Shown here: one piece after another, positions 53,946 through 64,000 of the stretch | How the letters are laid out: every line of letters starts with the position of its first letter | How positions within the stretch are numbered: the stretch's first letter is position 1 | Assembly (NCBI RefSeq): GCF_017813355.1 | Contig: NZ_JAGIYZ010000005.1 | Coordinates: 124,001-188,000, forward strand | From: Roseomonas nitratireducens | GTDB taxonomy: Bacteria > Pseudomonadota > Alphaproteobacteria > Acetobacterales > Acetobacteraceae | Direction of reading: 5' to 3' | Length of the DNA: 64,000 bases | Made by a program: the position numbers and the translations under genes | The notes under the pieces: generated by a model | The model's database searches: none | The model's input: the letters and a program-made list of their open reading frames with translations, nothing else | Told to the model about the DNA's origin: nothing

Positions 53946-54124
53946 GGCGATGATCCCGCAAAGAACGGGACAGTAGCGCAATATCCGGGCGGGCGGCTAT
54001 GGCCGATCAGGATTCCCGATCCCGAAGCCATTGATTCCATGGCACTATCGGGTCGGGCCGGATCGGTGCGGGCCCGGTCAGGCGAAGCCGCGGCGGAACC
54101 AAGGTCCCGCCGCGGCCCGCAGGG

Positions 54125-54481
54125 TCAGGCGGCGCCGGAGCTGCGGCGCTGGTCGTTGGCCGGGCGGGGCGCATAGCCCAGGTCGAACACGCGGCCGATG
54201 TCGAAGCGGGTCATGCCGATATCGGTCAGTTCCCGGTCCGAGAGCTGGCGCAGCGCGCGATAGGTCTCGATGCGCGCCGGGAAGTCCCGGACCGCGCCGG
54301 CGAGCGCCGCGACGAAGCGCCAGGTGCCGATGGCGAAGCGGCGGAGCATGTCGGCCAGCGCGGCATCGCGCGCCGCCGCCGCGGCGAGGCGGATGCGCTC
54401 CACCTCCGCCATGCGGGGGCTCTGGAAGGTGGTGGCGGGCAGCAGGAGAGCGGCCTCGGCCTTGGTGATACGGGCGTCCAT
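54125..54481 (-). CDS. DUF1127 domain-containing protein
   Basis: A 118-residue protein with a C-terminal DUF1127 block, TYRALRQLSDRELTDIGMTRFDI, where the arginine-rich helix can bind RNA or phosphate regulators in alphaproteobacteria. The N-terminal part is a long predicted helix rich in Ala and Arg (AEVERIRLAAAAARDAALADML). It is longer than the 40-50-residue forms that act in sRNA regulation. No operon partner is seen; AAGGAAACCT precedes the ATG at 54481. Confidence 0.9.
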   Translation of the reverse strand: MDARITKAEAALLLPATTFQSPRMAEVERIRLAAAAARDAALADMLRRFAIGTWRFVAALAGAVRDFPARIETYRALRQLSDRELTDIGMTRFDIGRVFDLGYAPRPANDQRRSSGAA

Positions 54482-54616
54482 GATAGGTTTCCTTGGGCGG
54501 CGGCCCGGCCCGTTCCGGTGCCGGGTCGCCTGTCAGGCCTGTCATGTAGATGCATCGAGGACACAGGTGATGCGTGAAGGCAACGCATATGACATGCGAA
54601 ATGCGCATGGTTTCCT

Positions 54617-56419
54617 GTGGATGAATGCAACTTTGCGGTAACAAGGATCACGACACTGACCCAGTCCGACCGCCTCGCCGCCCTCCGCGCCCGCCTCGCC
54701 GCGGCCGGCGTCCAGGGCTTCATCATCCCCCGCTCCGACGAGCATCTCGGCGAATACGTCCCGCCCTCGGCCGAACGCCTCGCCTGGCTCACCGGCTTCA
54801 CCGGCTCCGCCGGCATGGCCATCGTCCTGCCCGACCGCGCCGCCGTCTTCACCGATGGCCGCTACACGCTGCAGGTGCGCGACCAGGCCGATCCGAGCCT
54901 CTGGGAATGCCGCCACATCACCGAGGAACCGCCCGCCGCATGGCTGAAGCAGCACGCCGCGGGGCTGTCCATCGGCTACGATCCCTGGCTGCACGCAGCC
55001 CCCGCCATCGAGCGCCTCGCCACGCCGGGCGTCACCTTCGTCCCGCTGCCCGAAAATCCGCTCGACGCCGCCTGGGCCGACCGCCCGGCGCCGCCCAAGG
55101 CGCCGGCGCTGGCGCACCCGATCGCCTTCGCCGGCAAGCCGGCCGAGGAGAAGCGCGAGGAAGCCGCCGCCGCGCTGCGCGAGGCCGGTGACGAAGCGGC
55201 GATCCTCGCCGACCCGCATTCGCTCGCCTGGCTGCTCAACATCCGCGGCGGGGACCTCGCGCACACGCCGCTCGCCCTCGGCTTCGCGCTGCTGCACGCC
55301 GATGCGCGCGTCGACCTGTTCATGGCGCCGGAGAAGGTGCCGGCGGACACCCGCGCGCATCTGGGCAACGCCGTCACCGTCCGCCCGCGCGCCGAACTGC
55401 CCGCGGCGATCGACGCGCTGGCCGGCCGCCGCGTGCGCCTGGACGCCGAGGCGACGCCCGCCTGGTTCGCCGACCGGCTGCGCGCCGCCGGCGCCGTCAT
55501 CGGCACGGGTGAGGACCCGTGCCGCATGCCGCGCGCCTGCAAGAACACCGTGGAGCGCGAGGGCGCGCGCGCCGCGCATCGCCGCGACGCGGCCGCCATG
55601 GCGCGCTTCCTCGCCTGGTTCGCGCAGGAAGCCCCGAAGGGCGGGCTGACGGAAATCTCCGCCGCCGCGCGGCTGCTCGCCTTCCGCCGCGACGGCGAGC
55701 ATTTCCGGGCGGAATCCTTCCCCGCCATCTCCGGCGCCGGGGAACACGGCGCGATCGTGCATTACCGCGTGACGCCGGAGACCGACCGCCGCATCGCGCC
55801 GGACGAATGCTACCTGATCGATTCCGGCGGCCAGTACCTGGACGGCACCACCGACATCACGCGCACGCTGTGGACCGGGCCGGGGCCCGCGCCCGCCACG
55901 CTGCGCGACCGCGCGACGCGCGTGCTGAAGGGGCACATCGCGCTCGCCACGCTGCGCTTCCCGGCCGGCGTGGCGGGGCCGCACCTGGATGCGCTGGCGC
56001 GGCGCGCGCTGTGGGATGCGGGGCTCGACTACGACCACGGCACGGGGCACGGCGTGGGGTCCTTCCTGTCGGTGCATGAAGGGCCGGCGGCGTTCTCGCG
56101 CGCCGCGCGCGTCGTGCCGCTGCGCGAGGGGATGATCCTGTCGGACGAACCGGGCTTCTACGCGCAGGGCGAATACGGCATCCGGCTCGAGAACCTGCTG
56201 CTCGTCGTGCCCTCCACGCTCGGCGCGGCGAAGCCGTTCCTGGAATTCGAGACGCTGACGCTCGCACCCTTCGACCGCGCGCTGATCGACGCGGCGCTGC
56301 TGACGCGGGCGGAGCGGGAGTGGATCGACGCGTATCATGCGCGCGTGCTCGCCGAGGTGGCGCCGCTGGTGGACGAGGCGACGCGGGCCTGGCTTGCGCG
56401 CGCATGCGCGCGGCTTTGA
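54617..56419 (+). CDS. Aminopeptidase P-family (Xaa-Pro) metallopeptidase
   Basis: A 600-residue M24B peptidase that removes N-terminal residues preceding proline. Two creatinase-N-like domains precede the catalytic pita-bread domain. The metal ligands appear in YLIDSGGQYLDGTTDITRT, DHGTGHGVGSFLSVHEGP and MILSDEPGFYAQGEYG. The only standard start codon in frame upstream is a GTG at 54617. However, the conserved part begins near LTQSDRLAAL, and AAGG at 54643 is nine bases before a CTG at 54656. The true start is therefore uncertain. Confidence 0.9.
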   Translation: MDECNFAVTRITTLTQSDRLAALRARLAAAGVQGFIIPRSDEHLGEYVPPSAERLAWLTGFTGSAGMAIVLPDRAAVFTDGRYTLQVRDQADPSLWECRHITEEPPAAWLKQHAAGLSIGYDPWLHAAPAIERLATPGVTFVPLPENPLDAAWADRPAPPKAPALAHPIAFAGKPAEEKREEAAAALREAGDEAAILADPHSLAWLLNIRGGDLAHTPLALGFALLHADARVDLFMAPEKVPADTRAHLGNAVTVRPRAELPAAIDALAGRRVRLDAEATPAWFADRLRAAGAVIGTGEDPCRMPRACKNTVEREGARAAHRRDAAAMARFLAWFAQEAPKGGLTEISAAARLLAFRRDGEHFRAESFPAISGAGEHGAIVHYRVTPETDRRIAPDECYLIDSGGQYLDGTTDITRTLWTGPGPAPATLRDRATRVLKGHIALATLRFPAGVAGPHLDALARRALWDAGLDYDHGTGHGVGSFLSVHEGPAAFSRAARVVPLREGMILSDEPGFYAQGEYGIRLENLLLVVPSTLGAAKPFLEFETLTLAPFDRALIDAALLTRAEREWIDAYHARVLAEVAPLVDEATRAWLARACARL

Positions 56420-56425
56420 AGCGTG

Positions 56426-56474
56426 CGGGGGAGGGGAACCTCCCCCGGGCCCCCTCCCTTCCTTGTCTGTTGGG
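56426..56474 (-). repeat. Half copy (C) of the intergenic inverted-repeat element
   Basis: CGGGGGAGGGGAACCTCCCCCG then GGCCCCCTCCCTTCCTTGTC, in reverse-complement orientation, match the right half of copy B (GACAAGGAAGGGAGGGGG and the GGTTCCCC hairpin). It lies between the convergent peptidase and chromate-transporter genes, and the hairpin could terminate both transcripts. Confidence 0.75.
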
Positions 56475-56503
56475 GACTGACTTCGGCGGGCCGGTGCTGC
56501 GCG

Positions 56504-57859
56504 TCAGGTGCCGATCGCGAAGCGCAGCAGCAGCCCCGCCGCGGCGGTGACGGCGAGCGTGCGCAGCACGCCGAGCCGCAGGCGGAAGACCGCGACGGCG
56601 GCGAGGATCGCGAGCGCGACCGCCGCCGGGTCCACGCTTCCCGGCAGCGGCAGGTCGAGCGTCACGGGCCCGGCCGTGAACCGCAGATGCTCGCGGAACA
56701 GCACCTGCAGCGAGAACCAGACGGCGAGGTTCGCCACCACGCCCACCACCGCGGCGGTGATCGCCGCGAGCGCGCCGGCGAGCGTCCTGTTCTCCTGCAA
56801 CCGCTCGATCAGCGGCGCGCCAAGGAAGACGAAGAAGAAGCACGGCGCGAAGGTGACCCAAAGCGTCAGCACCGAGGCGAGGATGCCGCCGGGCACGCCG
56901 CTCAACGCCTCCGACGCCCGGAAGCCCGCCAGGAAGCCCACGAATTGCAGCACCAGGATGAGCGGCCCGGGCGTGGTCTCCGCCAGGCCCAGCCCGGCGA
57001 GCATCTCCTCCGCCGAGAGCCAGCCATAGGCCTGCACCGCGTCCTGCGCGACATAGGCGAGCACGGCATAGGCACCGCCCACCGTGACCACCGCCATCTT
57101 CGAGAAGAACAGCGCGATGTCGGCATAGGTGCCGCCCACGAAGGCCCACAGCGCCGCGACCGGCGCGAGCCAGAGCACGAGCGCGATCAGCCCCGCCCGC
57201 CGCGCCCCGGCGGCGAGGCGCGCCGGCCGGCCGGGATCGGCGGCGAGCACCGCGTCGATCAGCGCCGGGCCGTCATGCTTCGCCGACCCGTGCCCGGCGA
57301 CCGCGAAGGCGCCCGGCGCGAGATAGCCGACCACGCCGGCGGCGATCACGACCAGCGGGAAGGGCAGGTTCAGGAAGAACAGGGCGACGAAGGCAAGCCC
57401 CGCCAGAGCCCAGGCGGGCCTGCCCTTCAGCGCACGGCGGCCGATGCGCAGCAGCGCCTCGACCACCAGCACCAGCACGGCGCACTTCAGCCCGAAGAAC
57501 AGCGCCGCGACCAGCGGCACCTCCCCGAACAGCGCATAGACCAGCGACAGCAGCAGCATCACCAGCGCCCCGGGCAGGATGAACAGGAGCCCGGCGGCGA
57601 GGCCGCCGCGGACGCCATGCATCATCCAGCCGAGATAGGTGGCGAGTTGCTGCGCTTCCGGTCCCGGCAGCAGGGTGCAGAAGTTCAGTGCCTGGAGGAA
57701 TCGCCGCTCGCCGATCCAATGGCGTTCGTCCACCACCTCCCGGTGCAGCAGCGCGATCTGCCCGGCCGGGCCGCCGAAGGACAGCAGGCCGATCCGCAGC
57801 CAGACGCGCAGCGCTGCGGCGAAGGTCGGCAGGCGCGGCGTGGAGGGCGCGTCGGTCAT
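56504..57859 (-). CDS. chrA: Chromate efflux transporter ChrA
   Basis: A 451-residue long-chain CHR protein with two homologous halves and about 10-12 membrane segments. The first CHR block is LRIGLLSFGGPAGQIALLHRE; the second is FFSKMAVVTVGGAYAVLAYVAQD. Family members export chromate and help resist it. The ATG at 57859 overlaps the stop of the rhodanese-ChrB gene by four bases (ATGA), so both are one operon. The gene converges with the aminopeptidase gene around repeat copy C. Confidence 0.95.
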   Translation of the reverse strand: MTDAPSTPRLPTFAAALRVWLRIGLLSFGGPAGQIALLHREVVDERHWIGERRFLQALNFCTLLPGPEAQQLATYLGWMMHGVRGGLAAGLLFILPGALVMLLLSLVYALFGEVPLVAALFFGLKCAVLVLVVEALLRIGRRALKGRPAWALAGLAFVALFFLNLPFPLVVIAAGVVGYLAPGAFAVAGHGSAKHDGPALIDAVLAADPGRPARLAAGARRAGLIALVLWLAPVAALWAFVGGTYADIALFFSKMAVVTVGGAYAVLAYVAQDAVQAYGWLSAEEMLAGLGLAETTPGPLILVLQFVGFLAGFRASEALSGVPGGILASVLTLWVTFAPCFFFVFLGAPLIERLQENRTLAGALAAITAAVVGVVANLAVWFSLQVLFREHLRFTAGPVTLDLPLPGSVDPAAVALAILAAVAVFRLRLGVLRTLAVTAAAGLLLRFAIGT

Positions 57860-58674
57860 GCGCGGCCCCCCGGTGCGGGCCAGTTGTGGGTCTCCCCGGT
57901 CGCGTCGCGCGCCCAGCGGTACAGGGCGTCGTAGAGGCCCATCGCCGCGTCGAGCTGGGCGAGGTCGTCACGATGCATGCGCGACAGGCCGAGGGAGGCT
58001 GCGAGCAGCCCTGCCGATTCCGGCGCGAGGTCCAGGCGCCCCGTGTCCGCGCCGCGGACGATCGCGGCGAGGCGCAGCAGCGGGTCAGCGCCGAGGCCGA
58101 ATTCCTCGATCATGACGTCGAAGGTGCAACGCTCGCCGCGGTGGCTCCAGAAGACGTCCTCGATGTCGAACGGCACGGCGCCGAAGCGTTCGGCGACGGC
58201 CTGGACCTCGGATGGCGCGACGAACAGGAAGACGGCGGCGGGATCGACGAAGCGGCGGATCAGCCAGGGGCAGGCGATGCGGTCGATCTTGGGCCGCGCG
58301 CGGGTGACCCAGAGCGTGCGCCCCCGTTCGTCGCGCGGCGGCACGCGATCGGGCCGGACAAGAAGGCCTCGGGCCGCGACCCAGGCCTCGAAGCCGCCCT
58401 CCAGCGCTTCGGCCCGCCGGCCGGCGTGGCGGAGCCAGGCCGCGACGCCGTGGCTGAGCTTCAGGCCCCGTTGGCACACGACCGCCACGTTGCGGTCCGG
58501 CAGGGCATCCGCCCAGGAGGACACGGTCCGGAAGTCGCGCCGGACGGCGCCGGGAAGGCCGCGCGGATCGGCGGCGAAATCCTCGTCGGTCCTGACGTCG
58601 AGGATGAGCGGCGCCTCCGGCGTTCCCGCCAGGCGCTGGAGCTGGGCAACGGTGATGATTGCGGTACTCGGCAT
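57856..58674 (-). CDS. Rhodanese fused to ChrB-type C-terminal domain
   Basis: A 272-residue fusion. The N-terminal rhodanese domain (residues about 7-110) has DVRTDEDFAADPRGLPGAV and the active-site Cys in VAVVCQRGLKLSHGVA. The C-terminal part is a ChrB-C domain with VTRARPKIDRIACPWLIRRF, FDVMIEEFG and DDLAQLDAAMGLYDALY. ChrB is the chromate-sensing partner of ChrA. GAGGG precedes the ATG at 58674. The gene lacks the usual N-terminal ChrB DNA-binding part, so it may be a sensor or enzyme rather than a repressor. Confidence 0.9.
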   Translation of the reverse strand: MPSTAIITVAQLQRLAGTPEAPLILDVRTDEDFAADPRGLPGAVRRDFRTVSSWADALPDRNVAVVCQRGLKLSHGVAAWLRHAGRRAEALEGGFEAWVAARGLLVRPDRVPPRDERGRTLWVTRARPKIDRIACPWLIRRFVDPAAVFLFVAPSEVQAVAERFGAVPFDIEDVFWSHRGERCTFDVMIEEFGLGADPLLRLAAIVRGADTGRLDLAPESAGLLAASLGLSRMHRDDLAQLDAAMGLYDALYRWARDATGETHNWPAPGGRA

Positions 58675-58770
58675 GACACGCCCTCACTGTCCGTGCGATC
58701 ACGGAAGCATGGACGCGATACTCGGGCCGAAGCCTCACGGGGCGATCGCGAACGACCCCTGGAGGTGAGA

Positions 58771-58809
58771 ATGGCAATGCACGACGTGGTGGGCAAGTGC
58801 CGCGACTGA
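58771..58809 (+). CDS. Possible 12-codon leader ORF (MAMHDVVGKCRD)
   Basis: An ATG at 58771 follows GGAGG by five bases, the best ribosome site in the area. It starts MAMHDVVGKCRD and ends in TGA at 58809, overlapping the hydrolase start region (GTG at 58797 or 58818). Such short ORFs can couple or attenuate translation of the next gene. Its coding status cannot be proved from sequence. Confidence 0.35.
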   Translation: MAMHDVVGKCRD

Positions 58810-59606
58810 CTCCGGCCGTGCCCCTCCGCGCCACCCGCATCCTTCTGGTCTACGGCCTGATGGGCGAGCTCGTCGCCGCGATGCACCCCTTCGGCCTGGA
58901 CTACATGCAGCCGCTTGCCGACTGGCTGCGCGACGAAGGTGCCATGCCTTCGGTCGTGCCGCTGCGCACGGCGGAACCGGTCGCGGCGAATGCGCGCCGC
59001 CTGGCCGAGGCGATCCTCGCCGAACCCACGCCCGTGTTGTTGATCGCGCACAGCAAGGGCGGGCTCGAGGCGCTGGCGGCGCTGATGGACGACCGCGTCG
59101 CGGCGCGCTGCCGCGGCCTGCTCGCCATGCAGTCGCCCTTCTATGGCAGCCCGGTCGCGGATGCGGTGATGGGCAACGGCGCGCTGGGTGCGGCGGCGGG
59201 CGGGCTCGCGCGGCTGCTGCGCATCGGCAGCGGGCAGGGCGTGCGGGACCTGACGACGACGGTGCGCGGCGCCTGGATGGAAGCGCAGGCGGAAGGCGTC
59301 GCGCGTCTTGTCGCGACGCTGCCGGTGGCGTGCCTGGCGACGGTGATGGAGGAAGGTGCTGCGCGCGGGCGCGAAAGGCTGCACCTTGCGGCCGCGCGCT
59401 GGATGGAAAAGCGCGGCCACGGCCCGAATGACGGGCTGGTGCCGCTGGCGAGCGCGCTGGTGCCCGGCGCGCGCCACGTGGTGCTGCCGGGCAGTCATAT
59501 CGCGACCGTCACGCGGGGTCCCGGGCGGGACCCCGTGGCGTTGATGCGCGCGGGGCTGGCCGCGCTCGGCGTCACTCCGCCTGGCGCAGGCGGTTCTCGT
59601 CGATGA
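58797..59606 (+). CDS. Alpha/beta-hydrolase-fold esterase or lipase-like protein
   Basis: A 269-residue hydrolase beginning at a GTG at 58797 (MPRLTPAVPLRATRILLVYG), with a GTG at 58818 as an alternative. The nucleophile Ser is in LLIAHSKGGLEALAA near residues 81-95. The acid is probably in GHGPNDGLVPL and the His in LPGSHIATV. No signal peptide is seen. The start lacks its own ribosome site, so translation may depend on the upstream leader ORF. The substrate is unknown. Confidence 0.85.
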   Translation: MPRLTPAVPLRATRILLVYGLMGELVAAMHPFGLDYMQPLADWLRDEGAMPSVVPLRTAEPVAANARRLAEAILAEPTPVLLIAHSKGGLEALAALMDDRVAARCRGLLAMQSPFYGSPVADAVMGNGALGAAAGGLARLLRIGSGQGVRDLTTTVRGAWMEAQAEGVARLVATLPVACLATVMEEGAARGRERLHLAAARWMEKRGHGPNDGLVPLASALVPGARHVVLPGSHIATVTRGPGRDPVALMRAGLAALGVTPPGAGGSRR

Positions 59607-60510
59607 TGGTCTTCATCCGGTCGATGTCCTGCGCGACGACCGCGGCGAAGTCCCGCGCGCCGAGATGGACGATGGGCGTCTGGATGCGCTCGTGGCCGAC
59701 GCGCATCGCCTCGCTGCGCACGGCCTGGGCGCAGGCGGCCTCGAAGCGCTGGATCGCCGCTTCCGGCGTGCCGCGCGGCGCGAACAGCCCGTGCCAGATG
59801 TGCATGGACAGGTCGAAGCCCTGTTCGCGGAAGGTGGGCGTCTCGGGGAAGTCCGGGAAGCGCTCGGCGGCGAGCGTGGCGATGGCGTGCAGGTTGTTGG
59901 CGCGGATCGAGGACGGGTGGTCGTTCATCACCAGCACGTCGCCGCGGGCGAAGGCGATCATCACGTCGGCCGGGCCGCGATAGGTGATGTGTTCCATCTG
60001 CACGCCGGCGGCGCGCGCGAACATCACCATGGACAGATGCGGCGTGGTGCCGACGCCGGTGGTGCCGTAGGCGAAGTTGCCCTGGCGCGCGCGGGCGACG
60101 ACGTCGGCGATGGTGCGCAGCCCGGAATTCTGCGGCGTCATCATGATCAGCGGCGCGCGGTTGACCACGCAGATCGGCGTCAGGTCGGCCGCGGTGTAGC
60201 CCGCGTTGCGCATGAAGTTGGGCTGGATGGCGATCGGCCCGATCGGGCTGAACAGCACCGTCTGCCCGTCCGCGCGCCCGCGCACCACGTGGTTGGTGGC
60301 GATGGTGCCCGCCGCGCCAGTGACGTTGGTGACGACGACCGGCACGCCGAGGATGGGCTGGAACTCGGCGGCGAGCAGCCGCGCGACGATGTCGGCCGCC
60401 GATCCCGCCCCGAAGGCGGTGACGATGGTGACCGGCGCCTGGGCGCGGGCGGGGGATGCGAAGGCGAGCAGGATGGCCGCGAGGGCGGCCAGCGCTGGAC
60501 GGCGCGGCAT
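59572..60510 (-). CDS. Tripartite tricarboxylate transporter substrate-binding protein (Bug/TctC family)
   Basis: A second Bug receptor, 312 residues. The signal peptide MPRRPALAALAAILLAFASP is followed by ARAQAPVTIVTAFGAGSAADIVARLLA, the family N-terminus. The ligand loop NVTGAAGTIATNHVVRG is typical. AGGGAGA lies five bases before the ATG at 60510, while the upstream ATG at 60528 is less likely. It converges with the hydrolase gene, overlapping it by 35 bases. No TctAB genes are nearby. Confidence 0.93.
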   Translation of the reverse strand: MPRRPALAALAAILLAFASPARAQAPVTIVTAFGAGSAADIVARLLAAEFQPILGVPVVVTNVTGAAGTIATNHVVRGRADGQTVLFSPIGPIAIQPNFMRNAGYTAADLTPICVVNRAPLIMMTPQNSGLRTIADVVARARQGNFAYGTTGVGTTPHLSMVMFARAAGVQMEHITYRGPADVMIAFARGDVLVMNDHPSSIRANNLHAIATLAAERFPDFPETPTFREQGFDLSMHIWHGLFAPRGTPEAAIQRFEAACAQAVRSEAMRVGHERIQTPIVHLGARDFAAVVAQDIDRMKTIIDENRLRQAE

Positions 60511-60593
60511 GGGCGTCTCCCTGGACATGCTTTGGCGGTCGGACCGCTTTCGAAGCATGCCGGAAGGCGCGGCCGGAATGGAACCGGCTTGTT

Positions 60594-63684
<3,091 letters not shown>

Positions 63685-63714
63685 GGCACGCCCCTCAGGC
63701 AAGGGCGGAAGGCC

Positions 63715-63752
63715 AGAAAAGGGAGGGGCCCGGGGGAGGTTCGCCTCCCCCG
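63715..63752 (+). repeat. Half copy (D) of the intergenic inverted-repeat element
   Basis: AGAAAAGGGAGGGGCCCGGG then GGAGGTTCGCCTCCCCCG match the right half of copies A and B, including the shared AGAAAAGGGAGGGG of copy A. The hairpin GGGGGAGG/CCTCCCCC closes on TTCG, a stable tetraloop. It separates recN from the GNAT-ligA run. Confidence 0.75.
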
Positions 63753-63761
63753 GCCTTCGCT

Positions 63762-64000
63762 TCACCGGGCATCCTGCATCAGGCTCTCGGCCGCCGCCCG
63801 AGCCGCGTCGGTGACCTTCTCGCCGGCCAGCATCCGCGCGATTTCCTCCCGCCTTTCGGCTTCGGGCAGCGCTTCCACGCGCGTCTCGGCGCGCCCGCCG
63901 CGCACCTGCTTGGCGACGCGCAGATGGGCCGCGCCGCGGGCCGCGACCTGGGGGGAGTGCGTCACGACCAGCACCTGCAGCCGTTCCGCCACGCGGGCCA
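63762..64000 (-). CDS. recN: DNA repair protein RecN, C-terminal end only
   Basis: The 79 visible codons read RVAERLQVLVVTHSPQVAAR near the window edge, then ARGAAHLRVAKQV and end ESLMQDAR. THSPQVAAR followed by the HLRVAKQ strand matches the C-terminal (Walker B/D-loop) part of RecN, an SMC-like protein for double-strand-break repair. The N-terminal ATPase half and coiled coil are off the edge. The stop is at 63762-63764. Assignment rests on a short segment but the motif is distinctive. Confidence 0.85.
   Translation of the reverse strand, partial: ARVAERLQVLVVTHSPQVAARGAAHLRVAKQVRGGRAETRVEALPEAERREEIARMLAGEKVTDAARAAAESLMQDAR

Overview
The window is chromosomal DNA from a very GC-rich alphaproteobacterium. 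Two tripartite-tricarboxylate (Bug/TctC) receptors, the gltD-gltB order, DUF1127, DUF3126, an NDUFA9-like epimerase, a K+-independent proton pyrophosphatase and a carA/greA/dnaG/rpoD core together suggest Acetobacteraceae of the Roseomonas type. That placement is inference from gene content, not from a marker-gene comparison. Most of the window is vertically inherited housekeeping sequence. There is no prophage, insertion sequence with a transposase, or CRISPR array.

Layout. 1-6.4 kb: gltD-gltB (gltB cut by the left edge), an NDUFA9-like epimerase and tRNA-Leu(CAG). 6.4-12.3 kb: RNase D, a TTT receptor, an outer-membrane-barrel-like protein, a probable small RNA with a strong terminator, a LysR regulator coupled to trxB, and an Lrp regulator. 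12.3-21.4 kb: a long minus-strand series reading carA, SDR, LysE exporter, two small membrane proteins, carB, greA, ilvA. The genes from carA through the second small membrane protein overlap by 1-4 bases. CarA carries an in-frame helix-turn-helix extension, and GGGAA/TTCCC palindromes lie in its promoter region, opposite a GatB/YqeY gene. 21.4-26.8 kb: a DUF3592 protein, a 529-residue pentapeptide-repeat protein, a soluble double-PAS chemoreceptor coupled to a protein with three CheW domains, and DUF3126. 26.9-32.5 kb: dnaG, rpoD, strong hairpins, a GNAT protein and an unrecognised one-TM protein.

32.6-42.1 kb: a ScsB/DsbD-like reductase, the membrane pyrophosphatase hppA, soluble pyrophosphatase ppa, an M20 peptidase, tRNA-Ile2(CAU), ettA, a GNAT protein and a conserved hypothetical. 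42.2-46.8 kb: mlaA-mlaC, metF, a 36-bp-periodic 14-mer array, two GC hairpins, an unrecognised lipoprotein and an orphan minimal nucleotidyltransferase. 46.8-54.5 kb: a BASS-family transporter, a small pentapeptide lipoprotein, a UvrD/PcrA helicase coupled to prmA, a miniature flagellar-rod-like protein, an LLM oxidoreductase, a secreted triple-LCCL protein and DUF1127. 54.6-64 kb: an aminopeptidase P, a rhodanese-ChrB/ChrA chromate module, an alpha/beta hydrolase behind a 12-codon leader ORF, a second TTT receptor, ligA with two overlapping GNAT genes, and the 3' end of recN.

The least explained signals are: (i) a roughly 127-bp intergenic element with hairpin-forming terminal inverted repeats, two full and two half copies; (ii) the 36-bp-periodic GTTTCGGACAAATT array after metF; (iii) the HTH-CarA fusion with nearby palindromes and the four extra genes between carA and carB; (iv) the two-gene PAS-receptor/triple-CheW module without CheA; and (v) several unrecognised secreted or membrane proteins. 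Many start codons were reassigned because apparent reading frames run far upstream through antisense sequence, an artefact of the high GC content.
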